Shown one piece after another: positions 47,876 through 60,394 of a stretch of DNA of 64,000 nt; positions within the stretch are counted from its first letter, which is position 1, and each line of letters opens with the position of its first letter. The DNA is from Austropuccinia psidii (lineage: Eukaryota; Basidiomycota; Pucciniomycetes; Pucciniales; Sphaerophragmiaceae), in NCBI GenBank assembly GCA_023105745.1, contig JALGQZ010000006.1, positions 34,489,686-34,553,685 on the forward strand, in the 5' to 3' direction. Under the pieces are notes generated by a model. That model was given only the letters and a program-made list of their open reading frames with translations. It made no database searches and had not been told where the DNA came from. The translations under genes and the position numbers were made by a program.

Positions 47876-50800
47876 TATAGACTACTACTTCTTTAGGCAA
47901 AGTTTTTGATGTGGTTTCCATAGTAGCTAGAAAATTCAAGGAAATATTGCATCTCTTTGATGTTTTTCGGTACCGTTGTGGAACTCCTTTTAGTGTGGGA
48001 TTGGATAAGGCATTCCTTGAGGGGGAAATCACAGGTAAACAGTTTTGAATTGCTGAAATAATCCTGTAGCCAAGGGTGCTAATTATGTTTTATCTGCCCC
48101 TCTGAATATACTAAACAATCTCCCTACAGAGCTCACAAATCAATATTTAAGATTGTGGCTTTACAGCTACAGAAGACTTCTTTGCAGTCTCTATCAGACC
48201 TATTAAATAACCAGATAAGTGACTTATAAGGAGAAAAAGTATAAAATATAATCTTCAAATAATAATATAAGATAATTTTAAGGTTAAGACCTTAATAGTA
48301 TAACAGGTTGATTTAATATAATAGTAATAATGTATATTTTAAGGGGTAAGTTCAATTTGATGTTATATATGTTATAATACTTCATGGTTTGAGAGGGTAA
48401 TTGTTAATATAATATAATGATAAGACCTTTAATAATTTCTTGGTAAGATTTTGTTCAATATAGAGTGGATCTTTGTTAGATATATAAATGATATAATATA
48501 ATATAAGCGTAGGTTTTTTATACATAATAATATATAGTTGTAAGGTCTGTTTTTTAATATTAAGATAATAATAAGACTATTTTTCCTCTATAATGTAAAG
48601 GTTATGGGGATAAACTCAATATTATGAGTATTATTCATAGTATTATAATTATAAGACTAATAATTTAAACATAGGGTGGATTAATAATATTAAGTAGACC
48701 TTCTGTTAACTACTATTAATTAGAAATCACTATGAATTAAACTTATAAGTCTATAATACTTTAATAAAATAACTATATTATCCTACTAGTAAGGGATGAA
48801 TAGTTATTCTCCTTCTTGGTATATAACTAATTGGATTCATGGAGAAAAGAGGAGAAACAAGGGAGAGAGGCCCTCTATTTATATTCTTTGGGCTCTCCAT
48901 AGAGGCACTCAAAAGCAAGGGACTTAGAATTCTTCACTTCTTTTGGCTGGGATAATCTTTTATAGTGGTGAGATACCATTTGTTTGGTTTGTTGCACCAA
49001 TTTATGCATTATTATATAATCTGAGATGTTTTTGCTGGTGAGGAATTTTGAGATGGTGTCATTTGATCAAGGTACTGCACCATATGTTTGGTTTGTTGCA
49101 CCATTTCTGGGGGGATGATATGATTTTGTACAGATATTGCACCATAGGTCTGTGTACTGTTTGAACTTCAGGTGGAGAATTCTGTGTATTGTGGGGATTC
49201 TATTTGTCCTGTATGAGTTTTTTTCTTTTCTTTATCTAACTAAATTCTGTTTTTAATTGATATTTACTGTCTTATCAGGTGGCTGTGCTTGTCTTTCCAC
49301 AGATTTGCTGGGTAATTTAAGGTTTTTGATGGATTTTCCTTGCATAGATTGATTGATTTCCTTTTCTTTCTGTCTTGTGACTGTTTATTGATACAGTTTC
49401 AATTTATTAATTATTGAAGTGTCCTCAGTTTAATAACTGAATTTCTGAGTAATCCAAAGGTTGAGCAGAGCCTCGGTAACTTGAGTCTTTCACTACCCCT
49501 CTTACTGGTAAATTTAACATTCTTGCTAGCTTGTCTTTTTCTTTTCCTTATTTTATTGTCATTCTAGTAATCAAATGGACCATTCTTCCAGTATTTGCTT
49601 TTGGGATTATACATATTGATGAAGTTAAATACATTATATTGCTGAATTCTTTTATTGTAATTGATTAATTATTGATTTTTCTTTGTTGTTTCTTCAATTT
49701 ATAGCCTTATATATGAAATTTCACTTGAAACTGGGCCATTAAGGTATGGAATACCACACCATATTTTGCAGTATTGCTGCTACTTTGTTCTGGTCTATTG
49801 CCAGACTAAGACCTGAGACTTTATGTCCTAGAGCTTGTAGCTCTTTTTGGCCAAAATCTCACTTTTCAAGTGAAATTTGCAGGTTAATGGGTGTGCATTT
49901 ACTCTAGACTCTGTCTATGTACTGCACATGGTCTTCCGCTGTCTCTGAATATATTATGATGTCATCAATATATACTACCATCCAGCCTTCCAATATTTCA
50001 TCTTGAAATATTGTATACATCAACCTTTGGAAGTGGGCTGGTGCATTCTTGATCCCAAATGGCATTCTGGTGTACTCATATATGCCTATATGGCATATTA
50101 TGCTGAGTAGTTTCATGGAGTTTGGTTTAACTCCATTCTGGTGGGAGCCTTTCATACAATTCATCTTGGTTATGTATTTGGATTTTGCCAGTTTATCTAG
50201 CGCATGAGGTATCCTTGGTATAGGGTACCTGTCAGCTTTTGTGTAGTTATTCAGGGCTCTGAAATCCCCAAACAACCTAGATTTGCCATCATTCCAGGTG
50301 ATAAGGACAGGAGTGGTTATTTCCACTCTTTCATTATGTCCTATCTTCCTGATGACATCCATTTCTAGGAGTTCATTGATGTGTTTCTCAATTTTGTTGC
50401 TAGTTTCCATACTTTCTGGGTATGAAGGTCTTGTCAGCATGAGTGGATAGGTTCTCTCCACATCCAGATATAATTCTATATCATGGCCTCTGATTTCGCC
50501 TTCTGGTTCATCAACAATGGCAAATGCTGGTCTATTTTCTCTCAGAATCTTCAGTAAACTAAGTTTTTGTTTACTGGTGAGCATAGTGCTCAATTGGCCC
50601 TCCAGGAATTCATATAGAAATTCTTCTAGAGGGTCATGGGTAGATACTTGGTATATGTCAGGTTAAAAGTTTTTTTCCTTGTTTTTACCAATTGTAATGT
50701 GCCTGTTTTGACTATTGTAAATGTCAATGCCATACATCCTCTGGTAATCAGTTCCCAGTAAAAGCCCTTGGATGTGGGCAGCATCAAGCACAACAAACTG

Positions 50801-53600
50801 TGGGTTGAGCCTGATATTACCCTTCCTGTGGGGTGTAATTATTTCTTTGATAATTGTCCCAATGGAAGTCATCTTCCCTGAAGAACTTTTGAAGTTCTTT
50901 TCCTCGGTTGGAAAGAGATGGGTTTCCCAATTTGTGAAGTGGTTGTCCAGAACATTTCTGGCCACTATGGAGCAGTGTGCCCCACTTTTAATGATCAATG
51001 GGTGCTGAGAATTGTCAAAGAAAACAGTAATCTTTGTGGCTGTCCCATTTATGCATGCCATTCCTTTGGTTGGTGTGACCAGGAATGTCTGTGCATCCTG
51101 TGTATGTTTGCACAAGTTTTTGTTGGGAGTTTCTTGTGGCATGCCTGCTTCCAACTGTATGTCCTGGATTTCTAGTGGGGTTTCCACTTGGTACTCCACT
51201 AGAAATTCCTCTCTTGGGTCTTGTTCTTCATAAGATTGTTGTCTGATGGCATCACCCATAGAGTCTGATTCAGAATCCTCTGTGGGGGATTCTTCCTCTG
51301 GGACTTTCTCAATGACATAGAATTTCTTTTTTTCCTTTGGACAGTTATTGGCATAATGGTCTGTTGAACCACAAATTTAGCAATAATTCTTCTTCTTAGC
51401 CACTTCTGCCACTCTTTCTCTGGGTTTGTGTTTGAGCTCTACCCTGAAAGTTTTTTTCTCTTTGAAACCACTTCTCTTATATGGGGAATATTTCCCTATT
51501 TTGTTTCTTTCCTTATGTCTTGTAAGGTATTTTCAATGTCATCTAGAGTTAAATTATGGTTGCATCTGCATTTCACTGCATGCTCTAGCTCTCCTGGTAT
51601 TTGTGTCAGGAGTTTGTGATTCCTCATCTGAATATTCATTTGAGTATCAATGGCTTTAGGTCTTTTGGAATGTCTAAGACACCACTCATATGGATCTTTG
51701 TCCACTGAATACTTGTAATTTCCAAATTACATGGTCTTTTGCCATATCCAAGTACCATTTCTGTACTCTTGGATAATTTTAATCTTCCAACATGGCCAGT
51801 TTCTCCTGCCATGGATCTCTTTCATTTCTGTGCACCAAATACTATCATGTCCTTTGAATTCTGTATTAAGGCTAGCAGTAATCCAGTTGTCTGGTATGCT
51901 TGGTACATCAATGAAGAGTAAATAAAGATAATCTATGAGCTCCATATGATAATATTCTCCTGTACCAGAGAAGTTGGGCAAACTTTAGGCCTATGGCAGC
52001 TGTTTCAAGGCTTATTTCTCATAATAAGACATATTATCTTCATCATTTTATTGAGATGGAGATATTTCCTTATTCACCAACATGGAATCTGGTTTGATAT
52101 TTTCCTCGTGATATTGATTATACATAACATGGCCTTGTGGTTGGGGCTTCATGTTATGCTAGACATGAAACAGTTTGTTTATGTCTTGATCCAGACAATC
52201 CCTTTCCCTTTTTCTGTGGTGTTGTTCTTCAAAGACTAGATTCAGTCTTTGGTTGGCTTCTTCAGAGGCTTTGCTCAATCAATCATGTCCTTCTTGAAGA
52301 GTTTTAACAATTTTGTCCATGGAGGCTGTTAATGTTTTCATCCTCTCATGGCTTGCTTCAAGTTCTGAAAACTGCTTTTGAGCTTGCTGAGCGAATTGGG
52401 ACATTTATAACAAAAGTGCATTACTGTTTAGGTTACTCTCAGGTTTGACAATATTATTTTCAATCTGAGAGGGGTAATATTTCTATTAATAGGACTACCG
52501 ATTCTAGAGTGATGTACAACTACCTCTGGTTCTTGTGCACTTCTTTCACCAAATCCAACAGCTTCTGGATCATCTGGTGTGACTCTCTTTTCCTTTGGTT
52601 GAAGGTGGTTATGTTTTTGCCTTTTTATACTTTTCTTCTCCTGGAAAATTCCTGGGTTTTTGAAGAATGGTGACGCTTGGCCACTGATCTGTTGGTGCCT
52701 GAATGGTGTGAAGCCACTGGAGAGCTGGTTTGGGCTACTCCTTGTGAGCCTTAAGGAATCTGAGTATGCCCTGTCTAGGTCAGTTGTTCTGCTATAGGCT
52801 GGATAGTGGCTTGATTATCCCTTATCCTGTTTGCCCTCACCTCCAGGAGTCTGAAATGGCTGGTGGGATTCCAACCTTTAGTGATTACCATAAAGCCTCT
52901 GAAGTCTATCTCTTTGAGACAGATCTTCTAGCAACTTTCCCCAAGTTCTGCCCAGTGGAATTCCAGGTTGAACGTCTTGTTGTACATGCTCCATTGAAAA
53001 GGGTCTTTGAGGAGTTGGTGGAGCTGAAGAACTTGATTTATATCCTTCCAGTGATCTGGTTTGACGTTTCTGTTGAATTGGAATGTGAATTGCAGATTGG
53101 GTATGATTTCCCTCACTGTCTTGCCATCCACCACTGTGTCCAAGGTGTCCTCTTCCAGGTCTTCTGGCTCCGGACAAGCATTCTCTATCCTCTGGCTGGT
53201 GCCTTTGGAATCCAATGTCTCTGAGGTGTACAGGTGACATATCACTTTTTGCAAGCATTCCAAAACTTTATCTTCTTAGGGTATTTAGCTTTGAATGTGC
53301 CTTGTACAAATTTGTTGTCTTCTGCTTTTGAAAGTTTACCTTTAGAGTTTACAGCTGGGTTGATGACTGTAATCTTGCCTTTAAAAGTTGTTAAGGTTTG
53401 TTTACCATTTATTGATGCAGAGTTTTGTGATATTCTCTTCCTCTGAGTGGCAGTGGGTGTCCACCTTTTAGCTGTTATAAGGCCTTCACTGTGCTTCTTT
53501 CCTTTGCCCTTTCTTCCCTCTCATTATGATGGTGTCACTGGTATGTTTGCCTGTGACTGGGTCTCCAGTGGGATGTGGTTTGCTTCCACTGACTCAGACA
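47876..53600 (-). pseudogene. Gypsy-B gag-pol, upstream half (gag, protease, reverse transcriptase)
   Basis: Gag (53600-51260) starts with a basic region (GKQTLTTFKGKITVIN), then FQWSMYNKTFNLEFHWAELG, a coiled coil near 52400 (AQKQFSELEASHERMK) and capsid pieces at 51981-51496. The zinc knuckle at about 51380 reads CGSTDHYANNC with a stop just before it. The protease is in the frame 51259-50663, where the active site reads LIIKSGAHCSIVA, with Lys in place of the catalytic Asp. Reverse transcriptase is a clean frame at 50593-49904 with FGDFRALNNYTKADRYPIPR, YTRMPFGIKNAPAHFQ and an intact YIDD in VVYIDDIIIYSE. It runs on to 49752, jumps the 1.76-kb insert, and resumes at 47983. Confidence 0.85.
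47984..49746. mobile_element. Unclassified 1.76-kb insertion in Gypsy-B reverse transcriptase
   Basis: TGGAA occurs at 47979-47983 and 49747-49751. Removing the insert with one copy of TGGAA rejoins the frame as LQNMVWYSTTVPKNIKEMQY. The insert starts CTCCTTTTAGTG and ends CCATTAAGGTA, so it lacks TG..CA LTR ends and I find no good inverted repeats. The left half is AT-rich with TTAATA words; near 48840-48900 is a purine-rich block followed by CTCTATTTATATTC, and TTGTTGCACCA recurs at about 49000 and 49100. No coding motif. It could be an LTR of unknown type with worn ends. Confidence 0.65.
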
Positions 53601-54191
53601 GGGAAAAGAGGGCTTATTGTCAGCTAAGACTTCTCAAAATACTGTTTACACGTCTAAGAATGGCCTCTGGGAAATATATTTCTATATTATTCCCTTGTAT
53701 TATGACAGTGTAATTTAATTAACAATTCCATGTCAGAAATATAGCTTAGAGATATCTGGCACACTGTTTGTATACCAGTATCTCACAGATTAACTTGTAA
53801 TTAGCAAGTATAATCTGAAAAAGTGGTTATGTAAGAGGGTAATTAAAATTAACAATGTACCCAACCATGCCTCAACTTTCGGTTTTACAGTAAGAGGTGT
53901 CCTTGCTTAATCAAAAAAGGACTATATTAATGGCTTAAAGTGTTTAAGTATGTCAAACACACCAAAAATAGGGGTTTTTGTGGTGATCAAATCATTACCA
54001 ACCACACAACAAGGTAAAAAATAGGAAGGTTTAGTGGTACATAGTCATATGCCACTTTAAAAAGAAATATAAGATGTATATTATCTTTATTTTAAACAAA
54101 TTTCATGCTAAAAAAAAGAAACAAACATCAGAGTTAATAAAATAAGAGAAAAAACCCACTAATGAGGTCCAAAGAAGGTTTAAAAATATGG

Positions 54192-54205
54192 CAAAGCCCC
54201 CAAAC
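54192..54205 (-). promoter_or_regulatory. Probable primer-binding site of Gypsy-B
   Basis: Minus strand GTTTGGGGGCTTTG directly follows the 5' LTR end. It contains TGG as expected for pairing with a tRNA CCA end. The tRNA is not identified. Confidence 0.45.
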
Positions 54206-55622
54206 TGTCAGGCTGAGTATATGAAGAGGTGAGAATAAACAGTGTTTACAACTTAAACTATGACTTGGACACAGATAATAATGTTAAAAATAGGTTTTAA
54301 TACAAATAAGAGGGCTGTACTAATTATTTTTAGTGATGGTGACTGCTGTTGAAAGCCCTGGGTGCAGCTTTACCTGTTGGGTTACAATGATAAAGTCTAC
54401 AATACTAACGTTTAGAGTATAACCTGGTTATTTTTCCAGATTTTAACTGTTTTTGACACATGTACTATGTAGGAATTAAAAAGCAGGATGAGGAAACCTT
54501 TTCTGGTGGAGGAAAGGTCCTCTTTTATCCTAAAATTGGGTGAAAAAGTTTTGTAGACCTTTCCACGTAGAGGAAGTGAATATTTTTCGCTTCCAGATAC
54601 TTGCTTGTGGCTTTCATAGTGCCTGTATTCTCTGTATTGGGTTCAAATGTGGTTTTTAAACCACATCTGGGAAGTTTTCACCAATACAGGGTGAGAATTT
54701 GCATCTGAGAACCACATACTCCTCTTCTGACGTGTATGATGCATAGAATGCTGTACATAACCTGTACTGGGTCCCAGTATTGACCAAACTATGAGTTTTT
54801 TAAGAATAAACAAGCTCCTTTGTCTGTTTGACATATCTTAATCATACCTATGAGAGAATATCCCACAGTAAGACTGTATTGGTGTAACTGTGGGATTTTG
54901 AGCTTAAAACTGCCATAAATTTGTCAGTTTTCATGATATAAAGCTCACCATTGTTTCATTGTGTAGCCCTGGATGTGTTTTATTCAATGGTACCTCATTT
55001 TATATGGTTAACATTAAGTATGGCAAAGGTATGCCATGTACAAGATTTTTTGTACATACATATGTTTTGCTTAAAAACTGTATGGAGCTTCTTTTCCCCA
55101 TACCTTTTGTTCTAGATGAGATATGGGGAAATGGATGGCACATTAAGATATCCCTGATTGTTCTCTTTCTCAAAAGACCCCACTTTAGGTATCTCACACT
55201 AAAACTGTAGAAGTTAGATGAGAGGTGAATATTTTATTCACCCTTATTTGACCTTATTGTGGTCATAACTCCTCTAATTCTGTTTCTAGCTCAATTTGGC
55301 TAGTACCCTTGGATAGCCCTGACTTAGAGCTTTATTTTTAATAGACATTTGATGGGGCTAAGCCTCTTCCTCTGGATTTCAGGTGAGAGGTGAAAATTAA
55401 GGTTTATGCTCAGCAACAACTTTGAGCAAGAATAACTTTGTTATCATTTGTCTCATGATGGTGGGACTTGTGTATTTGGAAAGTGGTCAGTTTCCTCCTT
55501 CCTTTGATAGCTTTCTAGCTGATTTGGCTCAGCTCCATGTTTTGGTGGTATCTTGGCTATACCATTGGTTTATGGTATTTGGCTTTCATGCATGTGTTCT
55601 GGTTTTGACTCACAGGCTGCCA
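54206..55622 (-). repeat. 5' LTR of Gypsy-B
   Basis: Starts TGTCAGGCTGAG and ends CAGGCTGCCA, followed by the target duplication CACTC (55623-55627). It is 1,417 bases against 1,415 for its partner. Confidence 0.88.
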
Positions 55623-55808
55623 CACTCAATAGTATAATGTTTCAAAAAATATACTTAGGAAAAATAACTTTATCAATATTATAAAGATTAATTAAAAGCA
55701 ATAAGTCCCAAAAAAAGCCAAATCAAAGCAAATATGGAAATTGTACATAAAAAAACGGGAAAATAAGGTTTAAATATGATTTACATAAAAAAAATAGTTA
55801 CAATGATG

Positions 55809-55822
55809 CCCAAGCCCCCAAA
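55809..55822 (-). promoter_or_regulatory. Probable primer-binding site of Gypsy-A
   Basis: Minus strand TTTGGGGGCTTGGG directly follows the LTR end. It shares TTTGGGGGCTT with the Gypsy-B site. Confidence 0.45.
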
Positions 55823-57949
55823 TGAAATTTTTGTTTATGAAACTCTTCATAATGGTATCAAATATCCAAATTACTATGGCTATCCTCAGTACAAAATACA
55901 ATTCAATGAAGTATTATAACCACAAATTAATATAATGATTATTAAATAATTTAATAATAAAAAAATTATGATAAATTATAATTATTCCATTATTGCTGTA
56001 GTCACTCACAAGTATAACAATAATAAGTGTAAAGCTTTTAATGAGACAATTACACATTCAAAATAAAAAAACAACCACTCATAAAGAATCTATAAGTATT
56101 ATTTAGAAAAGTAGTTATTAGACACACCTTTCAGAGATAATCTTCATAGAAAGGTTTTATATAAAATACTAAGAAGGGGTAAAAAAATATAGAATATTAG
56201 AGAAAACTGACTTATGATATTGATTTAATGCAACAATTCTAGCAGAAACAGTTGTCATATAAAATGATGCTTATAAGTCAAAAACATTGTAAAAATCAAT
56301 ATGTCAAAATATACAAATAGCTTCTTTATGATAAAAGAAGATTGAAGAGTTTTTAGTAGGAATTTGTGAATTTAAAACAAATTTAAGACAATAATTTTAC
56401 ATAATAAGATATATAATTGGTGATTACAACAATAATCTGATTTCTATTATTTCAATTCTTTATGTTGAGATCAATAAAGAATTAAATGATTAATAAAATA
56501 CTTTAATTATAAGTTTTTTTATTTAATAAAGCTTTTTCTGGGTAAATGTCTAACATAATTGGAATGATGATTGGTTATTGGAAAAAAAATTGTGTGCATG
56601 GTCTTTTTATACCTTCAGCAAAGCTTTCATGATTCATTTTAGATATGGAGGGTGTGCTTAGGTCAAAAATGAAAAACAATTCTTAAAAATAAGGCTCTTA
56701 ACTTAACATTAATTCTTTTCAATTCTGATTTAAAGTTACCAAAGTTATGCTTAGCTCCAAGTAAATTTACTTCTCTTTTTGATTAATTATTTTAATATTT
56801 AATATAAAATGAGTTTATTTATATTAAACTTAATAATATAATAAGCTTGAAAATAAATGTTTAAGAAAAAATCTTTTGAATTGTATTTTGAATTGAATTT
56901 TAATGAAATCTCAATTTTCTTTGACAATAGTTGAAACTGTCAATTTCAAGGCTAATTAGTAATTCAAACTGTTGAAAAGAATAATTAAAAATTTATGTAT
57001 ATGCAGATAAAATTAACTTGTAGGCTGTGTGGTATTCCAAGCAAATACATTAAGAAGGGATCTTTAATTAATTTTATAAGTTATTGCTCTTTTTCCACAT
57101 AAAATTGCAATACACACCAAACCTCAACTTTTGATAAGTTTTGGAGAATTTGAACTTTCAATTTTGAGCTTATTTAGGTTTTCAAGCTTAAGTAAGCTTT
57201 GACAGTTCTTGAACACTTGATTTAAAGCTTGCATATTGGAATTTACCCTTTGGCAGCTTGAAGATCCTTTCCTCATTGGGATAAACTGAATTCAAACCTG
57301 AAGGCTATAACAAAGTCTAATCTTAAATTTAAACAGGTTTTAAAATGCTCCAATAAAGGTTGAAAACCTTGATAGAGTCCTTTCAGATAACAAAAGTTGG
57401 GTACCCCACATCTATTTGGTCTTTTGCCTTTGTCCCACGTTTCTGTGTGAATTTTTGCCTTTTTTTATTTAAAGTGATAATATGGCCTTAAAGCCTTTTA
57501 AATTGAGCTCACACAGGTTTTAAATTTGGTATGGAAAATACTAATCCTATTGAGTAAATCTACACAACACCTCAATTTTAACAACAATCTGAATAACCTT
57601 TCATGAACCTTTTGAAGATTTAAATTTAAGCTTAAATGAGCTTAAATTTAAAAATTTGAAAAAAGTTAAAAAATTTGCAATTGTACTGTGAGTTTCTTAA
57701 ATATTCTAATAATACAAGAAATAACTATTTTTGCATATAACACCCTATTGCTCTACCATAGGTTAATCTTGGTTTAGAATCCAAAAATGACATAATAGTT
57801 ATGACTTTGTTTATGAAAAAAAATATTTTTATTGTTTTGGTTATCTTCTGTTTTGAATTTGATTGATAAGTCTCATTAGGACGGAATCAAAAGTGTATAA
57901 AGTTATTTTTGGTCTTATGGGTATGTCATACATATCCCACAGGCTCACA
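55823..57949 (-). repeat. 5' LTR of Gypsy-A
   Basis: On the plus strand it starts TGAAATTTTTG and ends CACAGGCTCACA, giving TG..CA ends. It is 2,127 bases and matches the interrupted copy at 19486-23017. Confidence 0.85.
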
Positions 57950-58021
57950 AAGTGAGAGCCCTTTCAAGGCCTTCTACTGTAAGATTGTTGAAATTTTTCA
58001 GAAGCTTTTCAGCTACAGGAT
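57950..58021 (-). pseudogene. 5' part of the unrecognised gene split by Gypsy-A
   Basis: On the minus strand, after a possible acceptor (AATACAG at 58022 and above), the frame reads DPVAEKLLKNFNNLTVEGLE and RAL, then meets the Gypsy-A insertion. Its continuation is at 19485 and below. The Leu/Glu-rich helical look suggests a real exon. Family unknown. Confidence 0.4.
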
Positions 58022-58690
58022 CTGTATTACCATAAAAAAGGAGGGTAATTGATTTTTTTACTGTATAATTCTCATAATTCTCCTTTGAATAAGAAAATAT
58101 CCAAAATAAGGTTTTAATTAATATGAAATAATCATTCAATAAATAAAAGAAGGAAAGATAATACACATTAAAAGGAAAATAAGTCAAGAGCCTTTTGTCA
58201 TCACAAACAAATATGATTTTCTTGTTGTTTAAAATATTTGAATGAAAACTTAATTAGATATAAAATAAGCTTTGAAATGAAATGCATCGAAATTATAATG
58301 ATATTAAAGCTTTTCAGTTTCATAAAGCAGAAAGAAAATGCATATTTTTTTTGCTAGAGGTTCTTTTGAACAAAATATACAAATATGCAGCTGAATTCAC
58401 AACAATTTGACTATATAGAGCCCAAAAGTACTACAATGATTTATTTTTGTGCGGAGTTTCTCACTTGAAACTTCTCCTTTTTTAGTTAAATGTTTGAACA
58501 AAAACAAAAAATTAATTTGATTGAATACTAATGATACCTTTCTTCAGAATCAAGTTGAAGTATGTCTAATTTTCAAAACCTAAATGTGTCTTATTTGGGC
58601 CTTCAAAAGTTAGAATAGCTCATTTGAAAAAAAGATCTGTGAAAAGGACTTTTTTAGTAAACTTAGAAGATGTGTCTATTAAGCTGTTTA
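58022..58690. other. AT-rich stretch, no feature recognised
   Basis: Possible intron or upstream part of the split gene on the minus strand. No motif seen. Confidence 0.4.
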
Positions 58691-60390
58691 TAATATTACT
58701 ATTAATCAACAGTACTATGACTGTTCTTATGAAATATAATAATAATAATAATAATAATAATTGTAGCCACAAAAAAATAAAGCATGAATTAATTATCTCT
58801 TTTACTTTTTATACACTACTAGTGATTATAGCAGTAAGTAGTAATTGCCTAAAAGAATCAAGTACAAGAAGTATTTAATAATAAAACTTCTTTATTCAAA
58901 TAATAAAGTTAACTTAATATATAATTATCTTTTGCAAGCATATTATAAATATAATTCTTGAATTGAACTAATACAAGAGGAAAACACTTTAAAAATTCAT
59001 TAAAAGCACTCACTAATACTCCAATAAAACATTGAAAATAATTAGTAGACATATTTGATGGAGAAACTGTGGATATAAAGGATCAAAATGGATTCATAAA
59101 AGTATTACAACAAATTATAGGTTCTTTCTATGTTTTCACGCCTTTCTGGTTTATTCTTAAAGAGTAAAATACTGAAGAAAAAGATTTAACTAATACTTGC
59201 TTTTTGGTAGCAAATGTATATTTTTATAATGAGTTTGTTTGGAAAAAACAGGAAGAGGAGGCCTCTTTTAAGTCAAAAACAGCTGACAGAGGAATTCCAT
59301 GGAGAAAACTGACAAAGGAGTGAGTGAGAGAGAAATTTTCATTTTTGAATTATTAATTGCATCATCTGTTGTCATGTAAATTAATGAAGGATCTTATGTG
59401 ACTACCAACCCATTTGTGGTTAAACATAAAAGTAGTAACAACTTTAAATCTTCTTTTATCTCAAAAGAAAAATCAATTTCTTAAAGCTATCAATGTTATT
59501 GGAAAATCCATCACAGGTTGTGTCTTCTGTCAATCCTTGAATATTCAGTGTTTCATCTGGAATCATCAAAATTGGGCTGTAGGTAAAACTTGGAATTTTA
59601 CTTATGAAACCAAAATTATTTTTGCTTTGTTTATTCATCATATCATTCTCCAATGGTCAAGAAACTTGAAGAAAGACTAATCAAGAGTTTTATTTTCAAT
59701 ACAGTTTTGACATTTTTACCTTGTTTCTATGTAGAGTTGCAAATAAGACAGTATAGCTGGTGTCTATGAGGTAAATCAATTAATACTACTCCAAAAAAGG
59801 GTGTGAATCAATCTCTTAGGGCTTATGAATGGAAAATAATTAATAATTGACAAGGCTTAAGGAGCCTAAGCTTATCTTTACCTCCATGTCAGGCCAAAAA
59901 AGCTGCTTATTTGCAATTTTCTTATGATTTAATGAGAGTTTAACTTGGTAACCAAATTCCCAAAATGTTTTGGTATACTTATTGGGCCATTATCAGCCAT
60001 GGATCCAAGCTTTAGGGCTATTCACGCCTCAGAGGCCTCAGAATTTGAGTATGCTGGCTCTCTTTGATGTAATTTGTCCCCCTTAGCTATATTCACATCA
60101 AAAATAATAATTAAGCCTTCAAGACTGATATCCAATATGGGTGTACCAAATATTTATGTGAGAAAAATGTGTTTTTAACTTCCACCAACATGCATATTGC
60201 TAATGTTAGTTTATATGAACCATGCTATTTCTCATATTCCCATTATTTTGGTGTGAAATTTGGAAAAACAAAAATTTTCACAATTTTTTTAAGTGTTTTC
60301 GATGGTTTTGTATTGAATTGTTTTCCATATAAACAGCTCATGTAGTTTATTTAAGATTCTTCACCCTATGGGCTTACCATAGGTGAATTT
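58691..60390 (+). repeat. Left arm of a large imperfect inverted repeat
   Basis: It matches the complement of 60590-62280 in order over its whole length, at roughly 75-80 percent by eye. Shared blocks include ACACTACTAGTGATT, GGAGGCCTCTTTTAAGTC, GCCATGGATCCAAGCTTT and CATTCCCATTATTTTG-like words. A short reading at about 59200-59330 (FLVANVYFYNEFVWKKQEEE, ASFKSKTADRG) has a counterpart in the other arm, so the unit may once have encoded something. No known transposon domain is seen. Confidence 0.75.
58737..58761. repeat. Short (TAA)n microsatellite
   Basis: About eight TAA units near the outer end of the left arm; the right arm has only a few units at the matching place. Confidence 0.9.
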
Positions 60391-60394
60391 TGGT

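Larger units (their letters stand above)
33493..55622 (-). mobile_element. Gypsy-B: full Ty3/gypsy element nested in Gypsy-A
   Basis: LTRs of about 1.4 kb at 33493-34907 and 54206-55622 have the same orientation, TGTCAG..CTGACA-type ends and identical CACTC flanks. A purine tract adjoins the left LTR, a primer-binding-like site the right one. Without its two inserts it is about 9.7 kb. Gag, protease, reverse transcriptase, RNase H and integrase remnants run from 53600 down to 34933. Many breaks and a changed protease active site make it inactive. Confidence 0.9.
19486..57949 (-). mobile_element. Gypsy-A: outermost Ty3/gypsy retrotransposon, expanded by nested insertions
   Basis: Two LTRs of about 2.1 kb with TG..CA ends (19486-23017, itself interrupted, and 55823-57949) face the same way. 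A purine tract adjoins the left LTR and a primer-binding-like site adjoins the right one, both fitting a minus-strand element. Gag and pol remnants lie at 23567-29760. Subtracting the four inserted units leaves about 12.5 kb. The LTRs are the most diverged pair in the window, so this is the oldest member of the stack. All pol domains are broken. Confidence 0.8.

Noticed and set aside
58620..59700. A serpin-like gene, suggested by an LVANVYF-type peptide
   Set aside because: The spacing of Trp and Phe after the peptide does not fit serpins, and no other serpin motif is found on either strand.
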